A stretch of 64,000 nt of DNA from Azadirachta indica (Eukaryota > Streptophyta > Magnoliopsida > Sapindales > Meliaceae). The stretch is taken from positions 6,918,457 to 6,982,456 of the forward strand of contig CM040442.1 of assembly GCA_022749755.1 (NCBI GenBank), read 5' to 3'. Both the position numbers and the translations under genes were made by a program. The notes beneath the pieces were generated by a model. It saw only the letters and a list, made by a program, of their open reading frames with translations. It was not told the origin of the DNA and did not search any database. Positions 23,241-35,344 of the stretch are shown here, one piece after another; within the stretch, counting starts at the first letter, position 1, and each line of letters starts with the position of its first letter.

Positions 23241-23489
23241 ATGGGAAAACTGTACAACTTTATTGCAGTCTTTGCATTATTTGTGATTTTATTACTTCAT
23301 CCTGAAAGCTGTTTAGCCGAATCACCTGTTCCTGCAGTCGTTTCCGGTTGCAGAAAATGCAAGAGAAGCAGTGATAAATGGCGATCAGTATCCGGGAGTT
23401 TGCTAGCTTTACCAAATCGAGGACGGGACAGAGATCATCCTAGAGGAACTCCTTCGACCCCTCGATCTCCTCCAAAACAACATCCTTAG
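23241..23489 (+). CDS. Small secreted peptide precursor, family member 4
   Basis: A single-exon ORF of 82 residues on the plus strand, opposite to members 1-3. The signal peptide is MGKLYNFIAVFALFVILLLH then PESCLAES. The middle has GCRKCKRSSDKWRS. The C-terminus is RGRDRDHPRGTPSTPRSPPK then QHP. The MGKL start, PESCLA cleavage region, GCRKC pair, SSDxWR and GRDxDxPR are shared with members 1-3, so the ORF is under family-level conservation despite its small size. A TATA element (CTATATAAAAA) lies near 23184. It is the member closest to the RLP cluster apart from the divergent one at 25067. A secreted signalling or defence peptide is inferred; no database family is known to me. Confidence 0.65.
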   Translation: MGKLYNFIAVFALFVILLLHPESCLAESPVPAVVSGCRKCKRSSDKWRSVSGSLLALPNRGRDRDHPRGTPSTPRSPPKQHP

Positions 23490-23499
23490 TTTGATAAGA

Positions 23500-25060
23500 T
23501 TCTGTATCATCCGAGATTTTGAAATAATCATTTTATGCCATCTTAAGGACTATTGATCTATGTTATGTTCCAAACTTTTATTTCTATTGAGAGTACGTAA
23601 TAGAATTGTTAAGATGGATCAAAAATTTATTAACTTTATACAATTTCTTATATTAATTTTTAATCATTAAATTTATATATTTTTAATAATTATGATTATA
23701 TTTTACATATATATTGATTATATATTAGTTATATGTATTGTATTTAATTTTAATCAATGTAAATATATATATCTAATGGTTAAAAATTACATAAAATAAA
23801 AAAGATTGCTGTTATTTTTTTCTAAAATATTATTAGAATTTATATAAAATTGTGTTGTTTCTACTATATATAAAATATACAATACCTCAAGTATTTGATA
23901 AACATTAATTTTGAGTGAAAATTACTTAATATTTTTAATTGTATTTAACATCACCCGCGGTAGGTCAAAATTTGAATACCCATCAAAGCCTTAACAGTAC
24001 AATCGTGGCTCTCCTCTTTTTTCTCTATTTGGTTGCGTTCAAGCATTTTTCTTTATTTTCTTTTGTATTAATGGTTTTTTGATTTCTTTTTAGAAGAGGT
24101 AAACCCCATTACATTTAGACATACCTCTATTCTTTTAATTTAATAATTTTTTAATTTGACATTCCCCCGAAATTACATTTTTTAAAAACTGAAAAGTTGT
24201 GACTTCATAACCTTTTTTTTTTTGCGGTGGAATCCTAGCTAATTTCTAAATATAATTTGATAAATTCTTTGTTGTCTAAAGCTATGTGAACAAAAGAAAC
24301 TAATGAAAGCAATATGTATTACATAATAGTCAAATGATATATATCTTCATGTTGTAGGTCTGTGCATTGAAGATGATGGAATCATTGTTGTTGGATTGCA
24401 AATATCTGAGCTTATAATTAGCTGGGATCAAACATCATGTAAACATGATGAAAACGCTTTTATTAAGCGTCATCATTTCGACAGCCCTTAATTTAAACTT
24501 AAAATTATTTTTAATTGAGGTTTTTAATTAACATAGTATCACAACATATATTTAATCGTATAATCTAGTATTAGAACCCCAAAACACTAATTTTATTGAT
24601 AAATTAAAACTATAAATTATTAATAAAAAATTATTGACCAATTATGTAATGTATCTCATGCCTTAGATAAAAATATATAGCACAATATTTTGGAGACTTC
24701 ATCCTATTCATCAACGTAAGTGTGGCTGAAAAAATAAAAAATAAAACAATTCCTCCTCCATTTTCTAAGCCATACATGGAGGAGCAACTTGAATATAAAA
24801 GAAGAATAAGAACCTCGTGGCCACATACTCTTTCGAAAATTCAAAAGACAGCTGGTAATTATTAAACCATCAGGCATCATCTCCATTCCATCTATTGTTT
24901 TCAATTTTTGATTTGTTAATTAATAGAAAAGCAATTAAAAAACAGACAAAAGTTGGCATCTACCTTACTACATAATATAAAATATGCTGTATATACAAGA
25001 GTATAAACGTGCTGAGAAGTCATTTTCCTAAAGCTAGCTAGCTAGCTCTTGTATTGTATA
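23500..25060. other. AT-rich intergenic, no gene seen
   Basis: No supported ORF. A near-perfect palindrome ACGCTTTTATTAAGCGTC at ~24453-24470 is the only structured element noticed. Confidence 0.45.
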
Positions 25061-25066
25061 TTGATA

Positions 25067-25450
25067 ATGAAAAAATTCTCCACCATCGCATTCTTTGTTC
25101 TGATTCTGATTCTGATGCTCGGATTCAATATACTTGTCCGTTAAAACATACCGAAACATTTCAGATAATCATTAGTGAGCATAGAGGCAATGCCTACACC
25201 AATATTGCCTTCTTATTGTTTTCATGATTTCTGCTAATGATTTTTGGTAACAACGTTTATGCTAAGAGATGAATGTTCGCGTTTAATAGGTGTGGAAATG
25301 AAGGATCAGAAGACGTTTTGGATGGGAAGAACAAGCAGGCCGATGAACGGAGATAACAAGGAGTCACTTGAACTGTTTGTGGTTTCAGGAAGAGATGGTT
25401 TTTCACGTACACCACCGGCTCCTAGTTCATCTCCTGTGGAACGACGCTAG
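25067..25450 (+). CDS. Probable divergent secreted peptide precursor, member 5 (two exons)
   Basis: Proposed exons 25067-25139 and 25290-25450 give 77 residues. Exon 1 is a classic signal peptide (MKKFSTIAFFVLILILMLGF). A phase-1 GT-AG intron of 150 bases (donor C|GTTAAA, weak; acceptor TTTAATAG|GTG) joins it to VEMKDQKTFWMG and a C-terminus of SGRDGFSRTPPAPSSSPVER then R. The GRD followed by a Pro/Ser-rich end matches the place and style of the GRDxDxPR...SPxxPP end in members 1-4, but without the Cys pair and with a different last residue. Kinship is therefore likely but not certain, and the splice model is inferred. Confidence 0.45.
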
Positions 25451-25820
25451 AAGATACAATTCTCTACATAACACCTTCTCATAATTATGCAGAATACTTT
25501 ACTTGTTCTTGAGCATTGACATACAGGTATGCCCTTGTTCTTCTTCATACAACGAGCCCCGATGAGCTCTAAATTGTATATTGTGAAGAAAGAGCCGTAC
25601 AATGTGCCTATATTGTTAGTATCATCTTCAAGCAGCGTTCCTTTTTTCTTTGAATATAATTTAAACTTAAAATAGAGATTTTTTTTTTCTTTTTAATTTT
25701 CTGAAGTTTTTAGTAACTCGATTGGGCTCTGGGTTTAAGCGATGAATTGTCTCGAGGCCTAGGTACGGCATGGTCCATACACGGTTACTAGGAGTTTCAA
25801 GTTTCAAGTTTGAGGAGGCC

Positions 25821-26010
25821 CAGTATCACTATTGTTCGTGTCTAAATTGATGCAAAATTAAAAAAAAAAAAAATGAAATGAGTTGTGTACATCACGCTGA
25901 GGTGGCCGTTAGGCAAGTATAGAATCGAGCTGAGTATGATTATTGTTCGTGTCTAAATAAAATGAGTACTGTACGTCATGCTGAGCTGAGTATTGGCTGT
26001 TGGGCACATA
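25821..26010 (+). repeat. Tandem duplication, two ~105-bp units
   Basis: Both units carry TATTGTTCGTGTCTAAAT, then TGAGT..TGTAC.TCA.GCTGAG, then GGC.GTT.GGCA. They are separated by a poly-A run in the first copy. Confidence 0.6.
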
Positions 26011-26730
26011 AATAATTGAATTCTTTGTATAAAAAAGCATTAATAAAAGTAATTGGATTTACACTAAACGTTACTCGAAGATGTAAGTTTTATGAAAATT
26101 ATGTTAATATATCACTAGATCCTCATATTTAGGAATTATATGTTAATTTGCTGAGTATTTCTCTTACATTAAGTCGTTGATATATGTAAGTTATGGTACT
26201 AGAAATACAAATTTTTTATATAAATTATGAGATTTATTGACATTATTGTATAATTGTCATGTAATCTATACTATTTATTTTTTTTAATTACATGGATTTT
26301 ATTATTATCACTCAAATTATTAACAAAATCGATCAAGTGAAACGGGGTTGATATTTCCTTAATTTGAAAGGAACTGGCAACAGCTTTCCTACATCAATCT
26401 GAAGCAGGCATGTTCTAGGTGAAACTTCGTACATCAATGTGCAGTACTAAACATTTTACCCGCCAAACAAAAGTCAAGCATATACTCAATACGGTTAACA
26501 GTTTGCATTCAATGAATTCAGAAAAACGAGAGTTCTGATCATTGTTCTCACCTATAGTCAAGTTTACACTTAAGAACTCTTCAATACTTCAAGAAATACT
26601 TATTACAAGCTCCTTAATTCTGCGAAACTTCTTCAGTACCTCTTATGCAAAAGTCATCGTCCAGCACATTTTTTTTTAGGATATGGTTGTGTATCACGTT
26701 GATGTGGTCCCACGCATCCCACTAATTCCC

Positions 26731-26740
26731 CATACATACA

Positions 26741-26776
<36 letters not shown>

Positions 26777-26778
26777 TA
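26731..26778 (+). repeat. (CATA)n then (TA)n microsatellite in the RLP promoter
   Basis: About ten CATA units pass into TATATATAAA, which could also serve as the TATA box, 50-100 bases upstream of the RLP start at 26828. Confidence 0.9.
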
Positions 26779-26827
26779 AATTGAATGTTCTCAAGTTAAT
26801 ATTGCGAGTGTTTCTCTTACAACAACA

Positions 26828-27737
26828 ATGGAAAGGTCTTTAATGAAGTTGTCAATGTGGGTTGTCATAGTAGCTCTTTTCGAAATGCCTGGATATAAAG
26901 GTTGCATGGAAGAAGAGAGGATTGGGTTATTAGAACTCAAGAGCTTCTTAATATCAGGTTGTGATAGGGAATATACAGACTATATTCTCAACTCCTGGGT
27001 TGATGATCCAATTGCTAATTGTTGTAGCTGGGAGGGAGTTCAGTGCAATGCGATCAATAATAGGGTGATGGGACTCTCACTCAATATGATAAGGAAAATC
27101 AACTTCGACAAGTATTTTGATGGAATTCCAATTCTGAATCTGTCATTGTTCCTTCCTTTTCAAGAATTGCAAATTCTTGACTTACGTGACAATTATTTCG
27201 AAGGTTGGGATGTATATGAAGGTATATATTTCTTCTTCTTCTTCTTTTTTTTTTATTTTTTTTCATATAAATTCTTACATTGTTTATACATCATTGAATC
27301 TAGCATCGTAATTTAGAGTTTTAATATAAATGTGTGTTAAAACATAATTCATAAAACATGCATGAAATTAATGTCAACTATTCAATGTGCATTAATCCAA
27401 CCATCTAATAACAATATTAGAAAAATACAACATTGTTTTATAGTAAAACAATATGTTTTAAATTTGGGTTTAGATTTTAAAAGTGCATACCCTTTTCATT
27501 AAAGTATAAACATAAAGTCTCTCAAAACATTCCCACTTTTAGAATGAAGATTTGATACAGTGTGTTAGTGAATTACTCCAATCAACATTAAATTTATTTA
27601 AATTGCATCAAAATTAGTATTGTCCATATATGATTTAGCTTCTTGCTTGTTGTCCTTTTGCTTTTGCAACCCTTAATTTGTAAGTTTTCTTTTCTTTCTT
27701 TTTAAATAAATCTCTGAGCCTCCTTATGGTGGGGTTT

Positions 27738-27774
<37 letters not shown>

Positions 27775-30700
27775 GTATGTATATGTATATATGTATGCAT
27801 ATGTATATGTATGTCATTTAGAATTACTTTGCATATCTTTGCAGCTGACGATCGCTTCAGCAGTTTAAAGCAGTTGAAGATCTTAAATCTTGGTCATAAT
27901 AAGTTCAACGACAGTATACTACCGTATTTGACTACATTAAGGTCACTTATGACTCTGAATCTTTATGATAATAGAATTGAAGGTTTAAAACCCAAGCAAG
28001 GTATGTTTTCTAAATTGCCACACAATTTTAATCCTAATCGTTCTAAAATCTAGTTTTCAAAATCTTTAGATTGTTTTTGTCCTTATTTTTTATGTGCAGG
28101 ATTAGCAAATCTGAAAAACTTGGAAGTGTTGGATCTAGGAGGTAATAATATAAGCACTGCCTCTGTGACAATGCTAGGTAAGCTATTAATATTTGAATTT
28201 AATTATCAAAACCCTTCTTTATATTATACCCTTCAAACTGATGAATTTTCAATTATATATATATATATATATATTCGATGTAGGATTGGCAAATTTAAGA
28301 AACTTGAGAAGATTGGATTTAACTGAAAACGAAGTAATTATAAGTGACTCTCTAATAAGTCAAGGTAAACCTAATGCTCAATGTAAATCAATCCTTTTAA
28401 TTTTTTGTTATTTCTTGTGGCTTTTGAATTGATCATTCTCTATGCTACAAAAAATTAATATGGTGAGAATTTATCGTAATCTGTTTATTATTACAGGATT
28501 AGCAAATTTGACAAACTTGGAAGTTTTGCAACTAAGCGGAAATGAAATAAGCGGATCGATAGCGGGGTTAGGTAACATTTGAATTTACTATTAGGGGTCC
28601 ATTAATTAGTGCTTATCATCATCTTGTAAGCAATAATTGATGTGTTTGACAATTTTTTTCTAAAAATATTTATTTAAATCAAATTATCACTTGTAGTCGT
28701 TTTTAAACAAGTGGTTTTTAATTTAATTTAGTACCTAATTAGATACTTTTGTCAAACTAGCCCTTGAAAATATTATAATACAAGTGATATTGAATATTAG
28801 CAATTAATTATTATGTTATTTTTCTTGTATTAATTATTAAAGTTTCATTTGTTCTCGTTACAAGTTTATTTAGTTGATTTTTTTTAAACACTTATGGTAA
28901 CAAATACTTGTCATTTTTTACGATATTTATTAAATAAAAATGTAATTATTGTTAAAATAATTATTTACTTTTTTGTACTATTTACTTTTATTAAAAATAT
29001 TTAAAAAATCACTAATACATGAATCTTGGTTATTTAGAAATATATATATATATATAGCATCTATTCTGGTGATAAATTTTTTGAAGACTTAATTTAACAT
29101 TAAAAACTCAGTATAAATACTTTTTATAATTGATAACCAAACGAAAATTCTTTTTTTAGTTATTAATTAAAAAATAAAGAATATTAGCATTTTTTTCTTT
29201 AACACTCTCAAATAGGCCCTTAAATCCAATAAAAGAATTGAAATAAGAGATCTAGGGATTTTATCTAATATACTTCTTTCTTGTGCAGGATTAACAAAAT
29301 TTAGAAACTTGAAAGCATTGGGTCTGAGTAATAATGTTATAAATGGTACTCTAGAAAGCCAAGGTAAAATTCAACAATTATAAAGAAATTGAATATTCAT
29401 ATTATCTCCATTTCTAGCAACTAGTTAATCAATTTTGTTTCTCTCTCCTTCTTTGTTCAGGAATATGCGAATTGAAGAATATTGTTGAATTGGATCTTAG
29501 TGAGAATAATTTTAATGGCCACTTCCCTCACTGTCTTAGTAACTTGACCTCCATCAAGGCTCTTGATTTCTCATCTAATCAGTTAAGTGGGAATTTGCCA
29601 TCTGTTATTGTCAATCTCACTTCCCTTGAATATTTAGCCCTTTCAAATAACAACTTTGAAGGCTTATTCTCATTCAGTTCAATAGCTAATCTTTCAAAGC
29701 TTCAAGTATTCCAACTCTCAGACTGCTCTTTACAAGTAGAAAATGAAAAATTCCCATGGCTTCCTAAGTTTCAATTGAAGGCCCTCTACCTACGCAGATG
29801 CAATTTACATTCTATTCCTAGTTTTCTTCATTACCAACACGATTTAAGATTGGTTGACCTATCTTCCAATAACTTGGTTGGAAACTTTTCCACTTGGTTA
29901 TTGCAAAATAATACAAAATTAGAACACTTGTATTTGATGAATAATTCATTGTCAGGAAGTCTTCGGCTTCCCAGCTTTGAACATGCTTTGCTTCATCTAG
30001 ATATCTCCATCAACCATTTCAGTGGTCCACTCCCCTCTAATATTGGTAAAATACTTCCGAACTTGACGTATGTAAGAATGTCAGAAAATAATTTTGAAGG
30101 CAGCATTCCTTCTTCAATGGGTGAAATGAAACAACTCCAGGAGTTGGATTTGTCTACTAATAAATTTTCGGGAGAATTACCAAAAGAATTCGTTTCCGGT
30201 TGCGTTTTGTTGTCAACTTTGATCCTGTCAAATAACCAATTTCAAGGGAGTCTTTTTCCTAAATATATGAACATGACAAAGTTCATAAAGTGGTTATATT
30301 TGAACAACAACAACTTCAGTGGACAGATAGAAGATGGCCTACCGAATGCCAGTTTATTATTTGCCTTAGATCTATCCAGCAACAAATTCTCTGGTCAAAT
30401 CCCTCATTGGATTGGAAACATTTTGAATCTCAAGTATCTTTCATTGGCAAACAATTCATTGGAAGGTAATATTCCTGCTCAATTAAGCAATCTTAAATTT
30501 CTTCGAGTTCTGGATGTCTCTGAAAATAGGTTGTCTGGATCCATCACATCATCCTCCAACGTTTCATCACTTAGGCACCTTTACATGCATAAGAATGCTT
30601 TCAATGGGTCAATTCCAGATGCATTACGAAGAAGTTCTGGATTAATAACACTCGACCTGAGGGATAATCAATTTTCTGGAGCCATTCCCTACTGGTTTAA

Positions 30701-31625
30701 TGAGTTTTCAGATCTGCGTATTCTTATTCTGAGAGGAAATCATCTGCGGGGCCGTATTCTTGATCAGATTTGTCAATTAAAAAAGATACAAATCATAGAT
30801 CTTTCTTATAACAAGTTCGATGGGGCAATACCACAATGCTTCACTAATATGACGTCATGGATGCTAGGAGATGATGTTATTAACTTCTTCGCAGTTAAAG
30901 CAGCACAAGTGGTTTATTTACTTGATCAGTACTTCAATTCCGCTCTTGGATTAAGTCTGGCGGAAGGAGATGATCGACCATCAGGTCAGCGGGAGATTCA
31001 ATTTATGACGAAGTATAGATATGAATCTTATGAGGGTAACATTCTTAACTATATGACAGGACTAGATTTGTCATGCAATCAATTAACTGGCGACATCCCA
31101 TCAGAAATTGGAAACTTCTCAGAAATTCTTGCATTGAATTTCTCCCACAATTTCCTATCAGGATCTATACCAGAGAGGTTTTCCAATCTAAAAAAGATAG
31201 AAAGTCTAGACCTTTCCCACAACAAATTAAGTGGCTTAATTCCTCCGCAGCTGACTAAACTGAACTTCCTGTCTAATTTCAATGTGTCATACAATAATTT
31301 ATCTGGGCCAACCCCCAATGCCGGACAGTTTGCAAACTTTGATGAGGGAAACTATGGAGGTAATCCGGGTCTCTGTGGCCCAACAATTAACAAGAGTTGC
31401 AGCAGCGTACCGGAGTCGCCCACAACACCATCCACTGGGCTAGAAGAAGATGAATCTTCAATTGATATGGTAGCATTCAATTGGGGTTTCGTTGCATCCT
31501 TTGTGACAGTGGTATTGGCTATATTTTCCATCCTCTGGATAAACGCATATTGGTGCAAAATATGGTTTTATTTCGTTGATGCTTGTACCGATTTATGTTT
31601 CCGTTGGATTTTGAAGTATGTATGA
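26828..31625 (+). CDS. LRR receptor-like protein, intact seven-exon gene (1007 aa)
   Basis: A cell-surface receptor with extracellular leucine-rich repeats, one membrane span and a short tail but no kinase. By family it signals through adaptor kinases of the SOBIR1/BAK1 type. Exons: 26828-27221, 27845-28000, 28100-28177, 28284-28364, 28497-28571, 29289-29363, 29461-31625. All junctions are GT-AG and all are phase 1; the total of 3024 bases closes exactly. Signal peptide 1-24; LRR cap with NCCSWEGVQC (64-73); LRRs from about residue 115 (LxxLxLSxNxFxGxIP), with small exons 2-6 each holding one or two repeats. An island segment (KYRYESYEGN) breaks the LRRs before the last ones. GQFANFDEGNYGGNPGLCG caps the array, an acidic EEDESSID stretch follows, the membrane helix spans ~960-982 and the tail is 23 residues. 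The many-small-exon form resembles Arabidopsis RLP1/13/14/15 and tomato CuRe1. Ligand unknown. Confidence 0.9.
27737..27812 (+). repeat. (TA)n/(TATG)n microsatellite in RLP intron 1
   Basis: A TA run followed by several GTAT units just before exon 2 of the intact RLP. It may be length-polymorphic; no effect on splicing can be told from sequence. Confidence 0.9.
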
Positions 31626-31629
31626 GATA

Positions 31630-32685
31630 AGTGATAGTGCTGGGCTACAATAGCAAAAGCACACGGTTGTGCCACTCTATATGTATTTATAACTTTTTTC
31701 CTACTGATATGTATTTTGTTTTCTTTTATACGTCTCTTGATTGATAAGCGTTATACTTGGAAGTATATCGGCATTACATTTCTAACAAATGAGAAATTAG
31801 ATGTTCACAAACGGAGGACTCTGCCCGAAGACCAGAAAATGAAGAAATTAATTCACAAACTGGCTGCATAATTTGGCAAAATTTGGACGTGAGCCAATCA
31901 ATCAGAGTAAATTGTTACGCGTTTTCCCAAGCAAATAAAAAACATAAAACGTAACTTGTTAAATTTTAAATTAATTTATTATTAAATTATCATCATCGTA
32001 TCAATATATTATATATTTTTTTAATTCAATATGATTTTCCATTTAATTTTAATTTTAAAACTGATTAATATTTTCGTAACTTAATAATCACACAGAACCG
32101 ATCTTCAATTCCATTTTTTCAGTTTCTGGCTTTTTCTGTCAACCAAACCCCCTGTTTTAATTGAAGTTGTTAGCGCCAGGCTTCAAACTAACTTTGATTA
32201 AAATGCGTGGTACAAAATTTGCTTGGAAAGATAAGAGTATTAATTCTTGAAAATCAAGATTTTTTTCTTAATTTTATCAATTAATGGTATATATATCCGC
32301 CAAACAAGGCAAGGTATTCTGAGATTTCAATTTATAAATTGAGATAAAAAAATTAATTATATATAACATCAAATAAAGTATTGAGTTTATTTTGAAGAAG
32401 AAATTAAATATGTTATTTAAATTCATGAATTTATATCTATTAAAATTTTAAATATATTTATATTTCGTATAGGAGTAAAAAATTCTTTACGAATGGTTTG
32501 AAAGTGTTAATCAACACTCTATAATTATTTAATCAAAATTTTAAACTTCATTTTAATTAAATATAATTAATAAGTTCTTAGTATTAACTTAATAAGTCAA
32601 TTTTTTTAAAAATATTACACCTAATAAAATTAAATTGTAATAATTTTTTTTAGTGAAAAAATGATAAAGAGTAAACTTAAAAATC
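31630..32685. other. 3' flank and AT-rich intergenic, no gene seen
   Basis: The RLP 3'UTR is presumed in the first few hundred bases. The rest has only short frames. Confidence 0.45.
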
Positions 32686-32687
32686 AA

Positions 32688-32862
32688 TTATGCAACCAAA
32701 TTTTAGGGCCGGTGGATCGTAGATGAGTCTTGGAAGCACGAAAAATGCCAAGGGAACAAAAGTGAAAGAAGTCAAGTGAGCCTGGTGGACGATGTCATTG
32801 CCTTATGGATTATAGTTTATTAAAACATTGTGAGTGCGCTCTTAACAAAGTTCACTTTGATT
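32688..32862 (+). promoter_or_regulatory. RLP-associated upstream module, copy 3
   Basis: ACCAAATTTTAGGGCCGGTG starts it; GGAAGCACGAAAAATGCC, GAAGTCAAGTGAG (W-box core GTCAA at 32771) and GGTGGACGATGTCATTGC follow; CTCTTAACAAAGTTCACTTT ends it. It lies about 480 bases upstream of the RLP stub at 33337, with a TA microsatellite directly after it. Confidence 0.55.
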
Positions 32863-33027
32863 AATTAATATATATATATATATATATATGTTAATCTAAT
32901 TTCCAAATGCATTATATGACTTTTCAAATGCTTGGATTGAGACAATTGTTTCCAATACATAAATCTTAATTAACAATATACAGTTATTCAATAACCAAAT
33001 AATTAAATATTTAAGTACATAATTCAT

Positions 33028-33212
33028 TCCAAGAGGCTGAAGGTTGATGATCTTCGTGATTGTTTTGTGTAAATTCATGAACTAACTGCTCTTATTAATT
33101 TATACCTTTTCAATTTTGACCTTTTTGAAAATAGGGCGGCTGAAGGTGATGATCTCTGTGATTGTTTTTTACAAATCTATGAACTACTTTTATTAATTTA
33201 TACCTTTTCAAA
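33028..33212 (+). repeat. Tandem duplication in an RLP upstream region
   Basis: GGCTGAAGGTTGATGATCTT.GTGATTG....AAATTCATGAACTA occurs twice, near 33030 and 33134. The same doublet recurs at ~36240 and ~36355, so it was part of the duplicated RLP upstream unit. Confidence 0.6.
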
Positions 33213-33336
33213 GACAAATTTTTGAGTTTTTTTCTCAATATATGAGTATCAACTTTTATATACATAAGTTAATTTGTTAGAGATAAACTTGAGAGAGAAA
33301 AACTTCGAATATTGTAAGTATTTCTTTACATTAATA

Positions 33337-33592
33337 ATGAAAAGGTTTTTAATTAAGTTGTCAGAATGGGTTATCATACTGGCTTTGATTTAAATGCATG
33401 GATACCAAGGTTGCTTGGAAGAAGAGAGTAGTGGTCTAATAGAAATCAGGAGCTTCTTTATATCGATCAGTGATAAAGAATATACAGATAATATTCGTAA
33501 TTCATGGGTTGATGATCCAACGTCTGTTGTCATTGGGAGAGAGTTAAAGTGCAATACTCCACACTATGGGTGATCGAACTCTCACCCAACAA
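33337..33592 (+). pseudogene. RLP stub: exon 1 only, with nonsense changes
   Basis: ATG at 33337 (MKRFLIKLSEWVIILALI), then a stop where paralogues continue into the HGYxGC cleavage region. Recognisable pieces follow in shifting frames: GCLEEES, IRSFFISISDKEYTDNI, NSWVDDPT and a remnant of the RVxELSxN end. Everything after exon 1 is missing and is replaced at ~33593 by unrelated sequence with CAGAG repeats. It is dead, but its 600-bp upstream region with module and doublet is well kept. Confidence 0.8.
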
Positions 33593-34300
33593 AACAGAGC
33601 ACAACAGAGCAAAACAGAGAGAGAAACAGAGAGATCTTCTCATTCCTTTGCGGCTTCCTGGAATATTTTATTTTGGTCCCCCAATTTGTAATGATTTACA
33701 TTTTGATTCATTATTTATAAAATAGTACACAATTAGTCTTATCAAATTTGTGAATATTTATATATTATACTTAAATTCTATAATTTCTCTCGTTCTGATA
33801 TTACTTAAGTGATTCAAGTGAGTGCCCGGGAATATAGGTAAGAATTTTTACCACTTCCTTAAATTATGGTGTTTTTATGTATTTGTGCATATTTATTATT
33901 CATACTATTATTTAAAATTCTGCAGTTACCATATTTTCTAAATTTTTTTTATTCTGGAGAAATTATTGGGCCCAATTTCCCAACACATATATATACATAC
34001 ATAAATACATAGTCCAGCTCATTTGCTAGTAAAAAATTAATAGTAATTATTGAATTTATTTACGGAGGATTCATTTGGAAGTCCTAATTAACACTAATTA
34101 AATATTAAATTAAAATTTTCAATTCAATTTTATTGAAACGTTTTTTTTTTTTAAATTTTATTTGTATCTTATATTCCATAAATAAAAAGAAAAAAAAACA
34201 GACATTGAAAAATTAAATTATAAATCAATGCTAAATTTAATATTTATAAACATTATTTTCTTCTCAATTTTATTTTCAAAGTTAAATTAAAGATAAGGTT
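33593..34300. other. Unassigned sequence joined to the RLP stub
   Basis: Begins with purine-rich AACAGAGCA-type repeats and runs through GGTCCCCCAATTTG and GAAATTATTGGGCCCAATTTC. It looks like part of an inserted element, but no matching second end was found. Confidence 0.3.
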
Positions 34301-34304
34301 AAAT

Positions 34305-34455
34305 ATAATCCCATGGTTGAAGATTCTTCGAAACATGATAAATGTCAAGAGAATACATATTAAAGAAGTCAAAGTTTGGTGGACAATATCATTGCATTAT
34401 GGATTATAATTTGGTTAAAAATTTGTGAGTAGGCTCTTAACAAATTACACTTTTA
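34305..34455 (+). promoter_or_regulatory. RLP-associated upstream module, copy 4
   Basis: AAATGTCAAGAGAA, AAAGAAGTCAAAG (W-box core at 34368-34372), GGTGGACAATATCATTGC, ATTATGGATTATAATTTG and CTCTTAACAAATTACACTTTT. The following 400 bases keep the shared AATGCTTGGATTGTGA segment, but the copy ends without an RLP start. Confidence 0.5.
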
Positions 34456-35034
34456 TTATAGATTATAGTTTGCAAAAAAATTCTTAGCGAGACTTCAACT
34501 AATTTTGCTTTTTTACTTTTTCTATTTAATATGTTGATCTTTCCCAATAGATCACCTTAATTTATAACTATTCATATTGCAATCTGCCTAACAAATTTAA
34601 GATTTATTTAATTCTCTTTTATATTTTTACAAGATCATAATTAATTAAATTAATTTAAGAAATAAATAAATAAAATCCATTATAATCGTTTCATTGCAGA
34701 AACATTATTTATTTTAAAAAAATTCTAAGTGCCTTTTGATTATGACATTTCACTTGCATTATTTATAAGTTGATCTTTCCAAACAAATTATTATTTATTA
34801 TCCTACAATTTTTCCAAATCCCTACCACTTCTAAAATGCTTGGATTGTGATATTTGTTCTCTACAAATTATAATTTTTATTTGATTACTTAAAACAAAGT
34901 TTACTGCAGCGGCAAGCAAGTGCCTTCATTTTGGAGGAACTTTTATTACGCGCTAAGAGTAGAATAAACTGAATTTTGTTTAATTATATTCAATATTTAA
35001 TAAATAAAAAAAAAAATGGGCACGGAGTATAATA

Positions 35035-35185
35035 ATCAATCGTCGAGGATTGTTGGAAGCACAGAATATGCCAAGAGAACAGAAATTACACGAGTCAGTT
35101 AACCCTCGTAGACAATATCGTTGCATTATGGAATATATTTTGTTAAAAAACTCTTGAATGCGCTCTTAACAAATTTCACTTTGGA
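35035..35185 (+). promoter_or_regulatory. RLP-associated upstream module, copy 5
   Basis: TTGGAAGCACAGAATATGCC, ACACGAGTCAGTTAACC (W-box core disturbed), GTAGACAATATCGTTGCATT and GCTCTTAACAAATTTCACTTT. Followed by the shared TTCCAAATGCATTGTATCATG segment and then the short RLP start relic at 35345. Confidence 0.5.
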
Positions 35186-35344
35186 TTATTCACTCTAATT
35201 TTCTTATATACATTACTATTTACAGTCCTACAAATCTAAAATGTTTCCAAATGCATTGTATCATGACTTTCTGAACTGCTTGTATTGAGACATTTGTTAT
35301 CCGTAAATCATTTTCTTAATTAATTTGCTGGAAACGTCGAAACT

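Noticed and set aside
31079..31558. Antisense and alternate-frame ORFs inside the intact RLP
   Set aside because: Shadow frames of a strongly conserved LRR/membrane exon.
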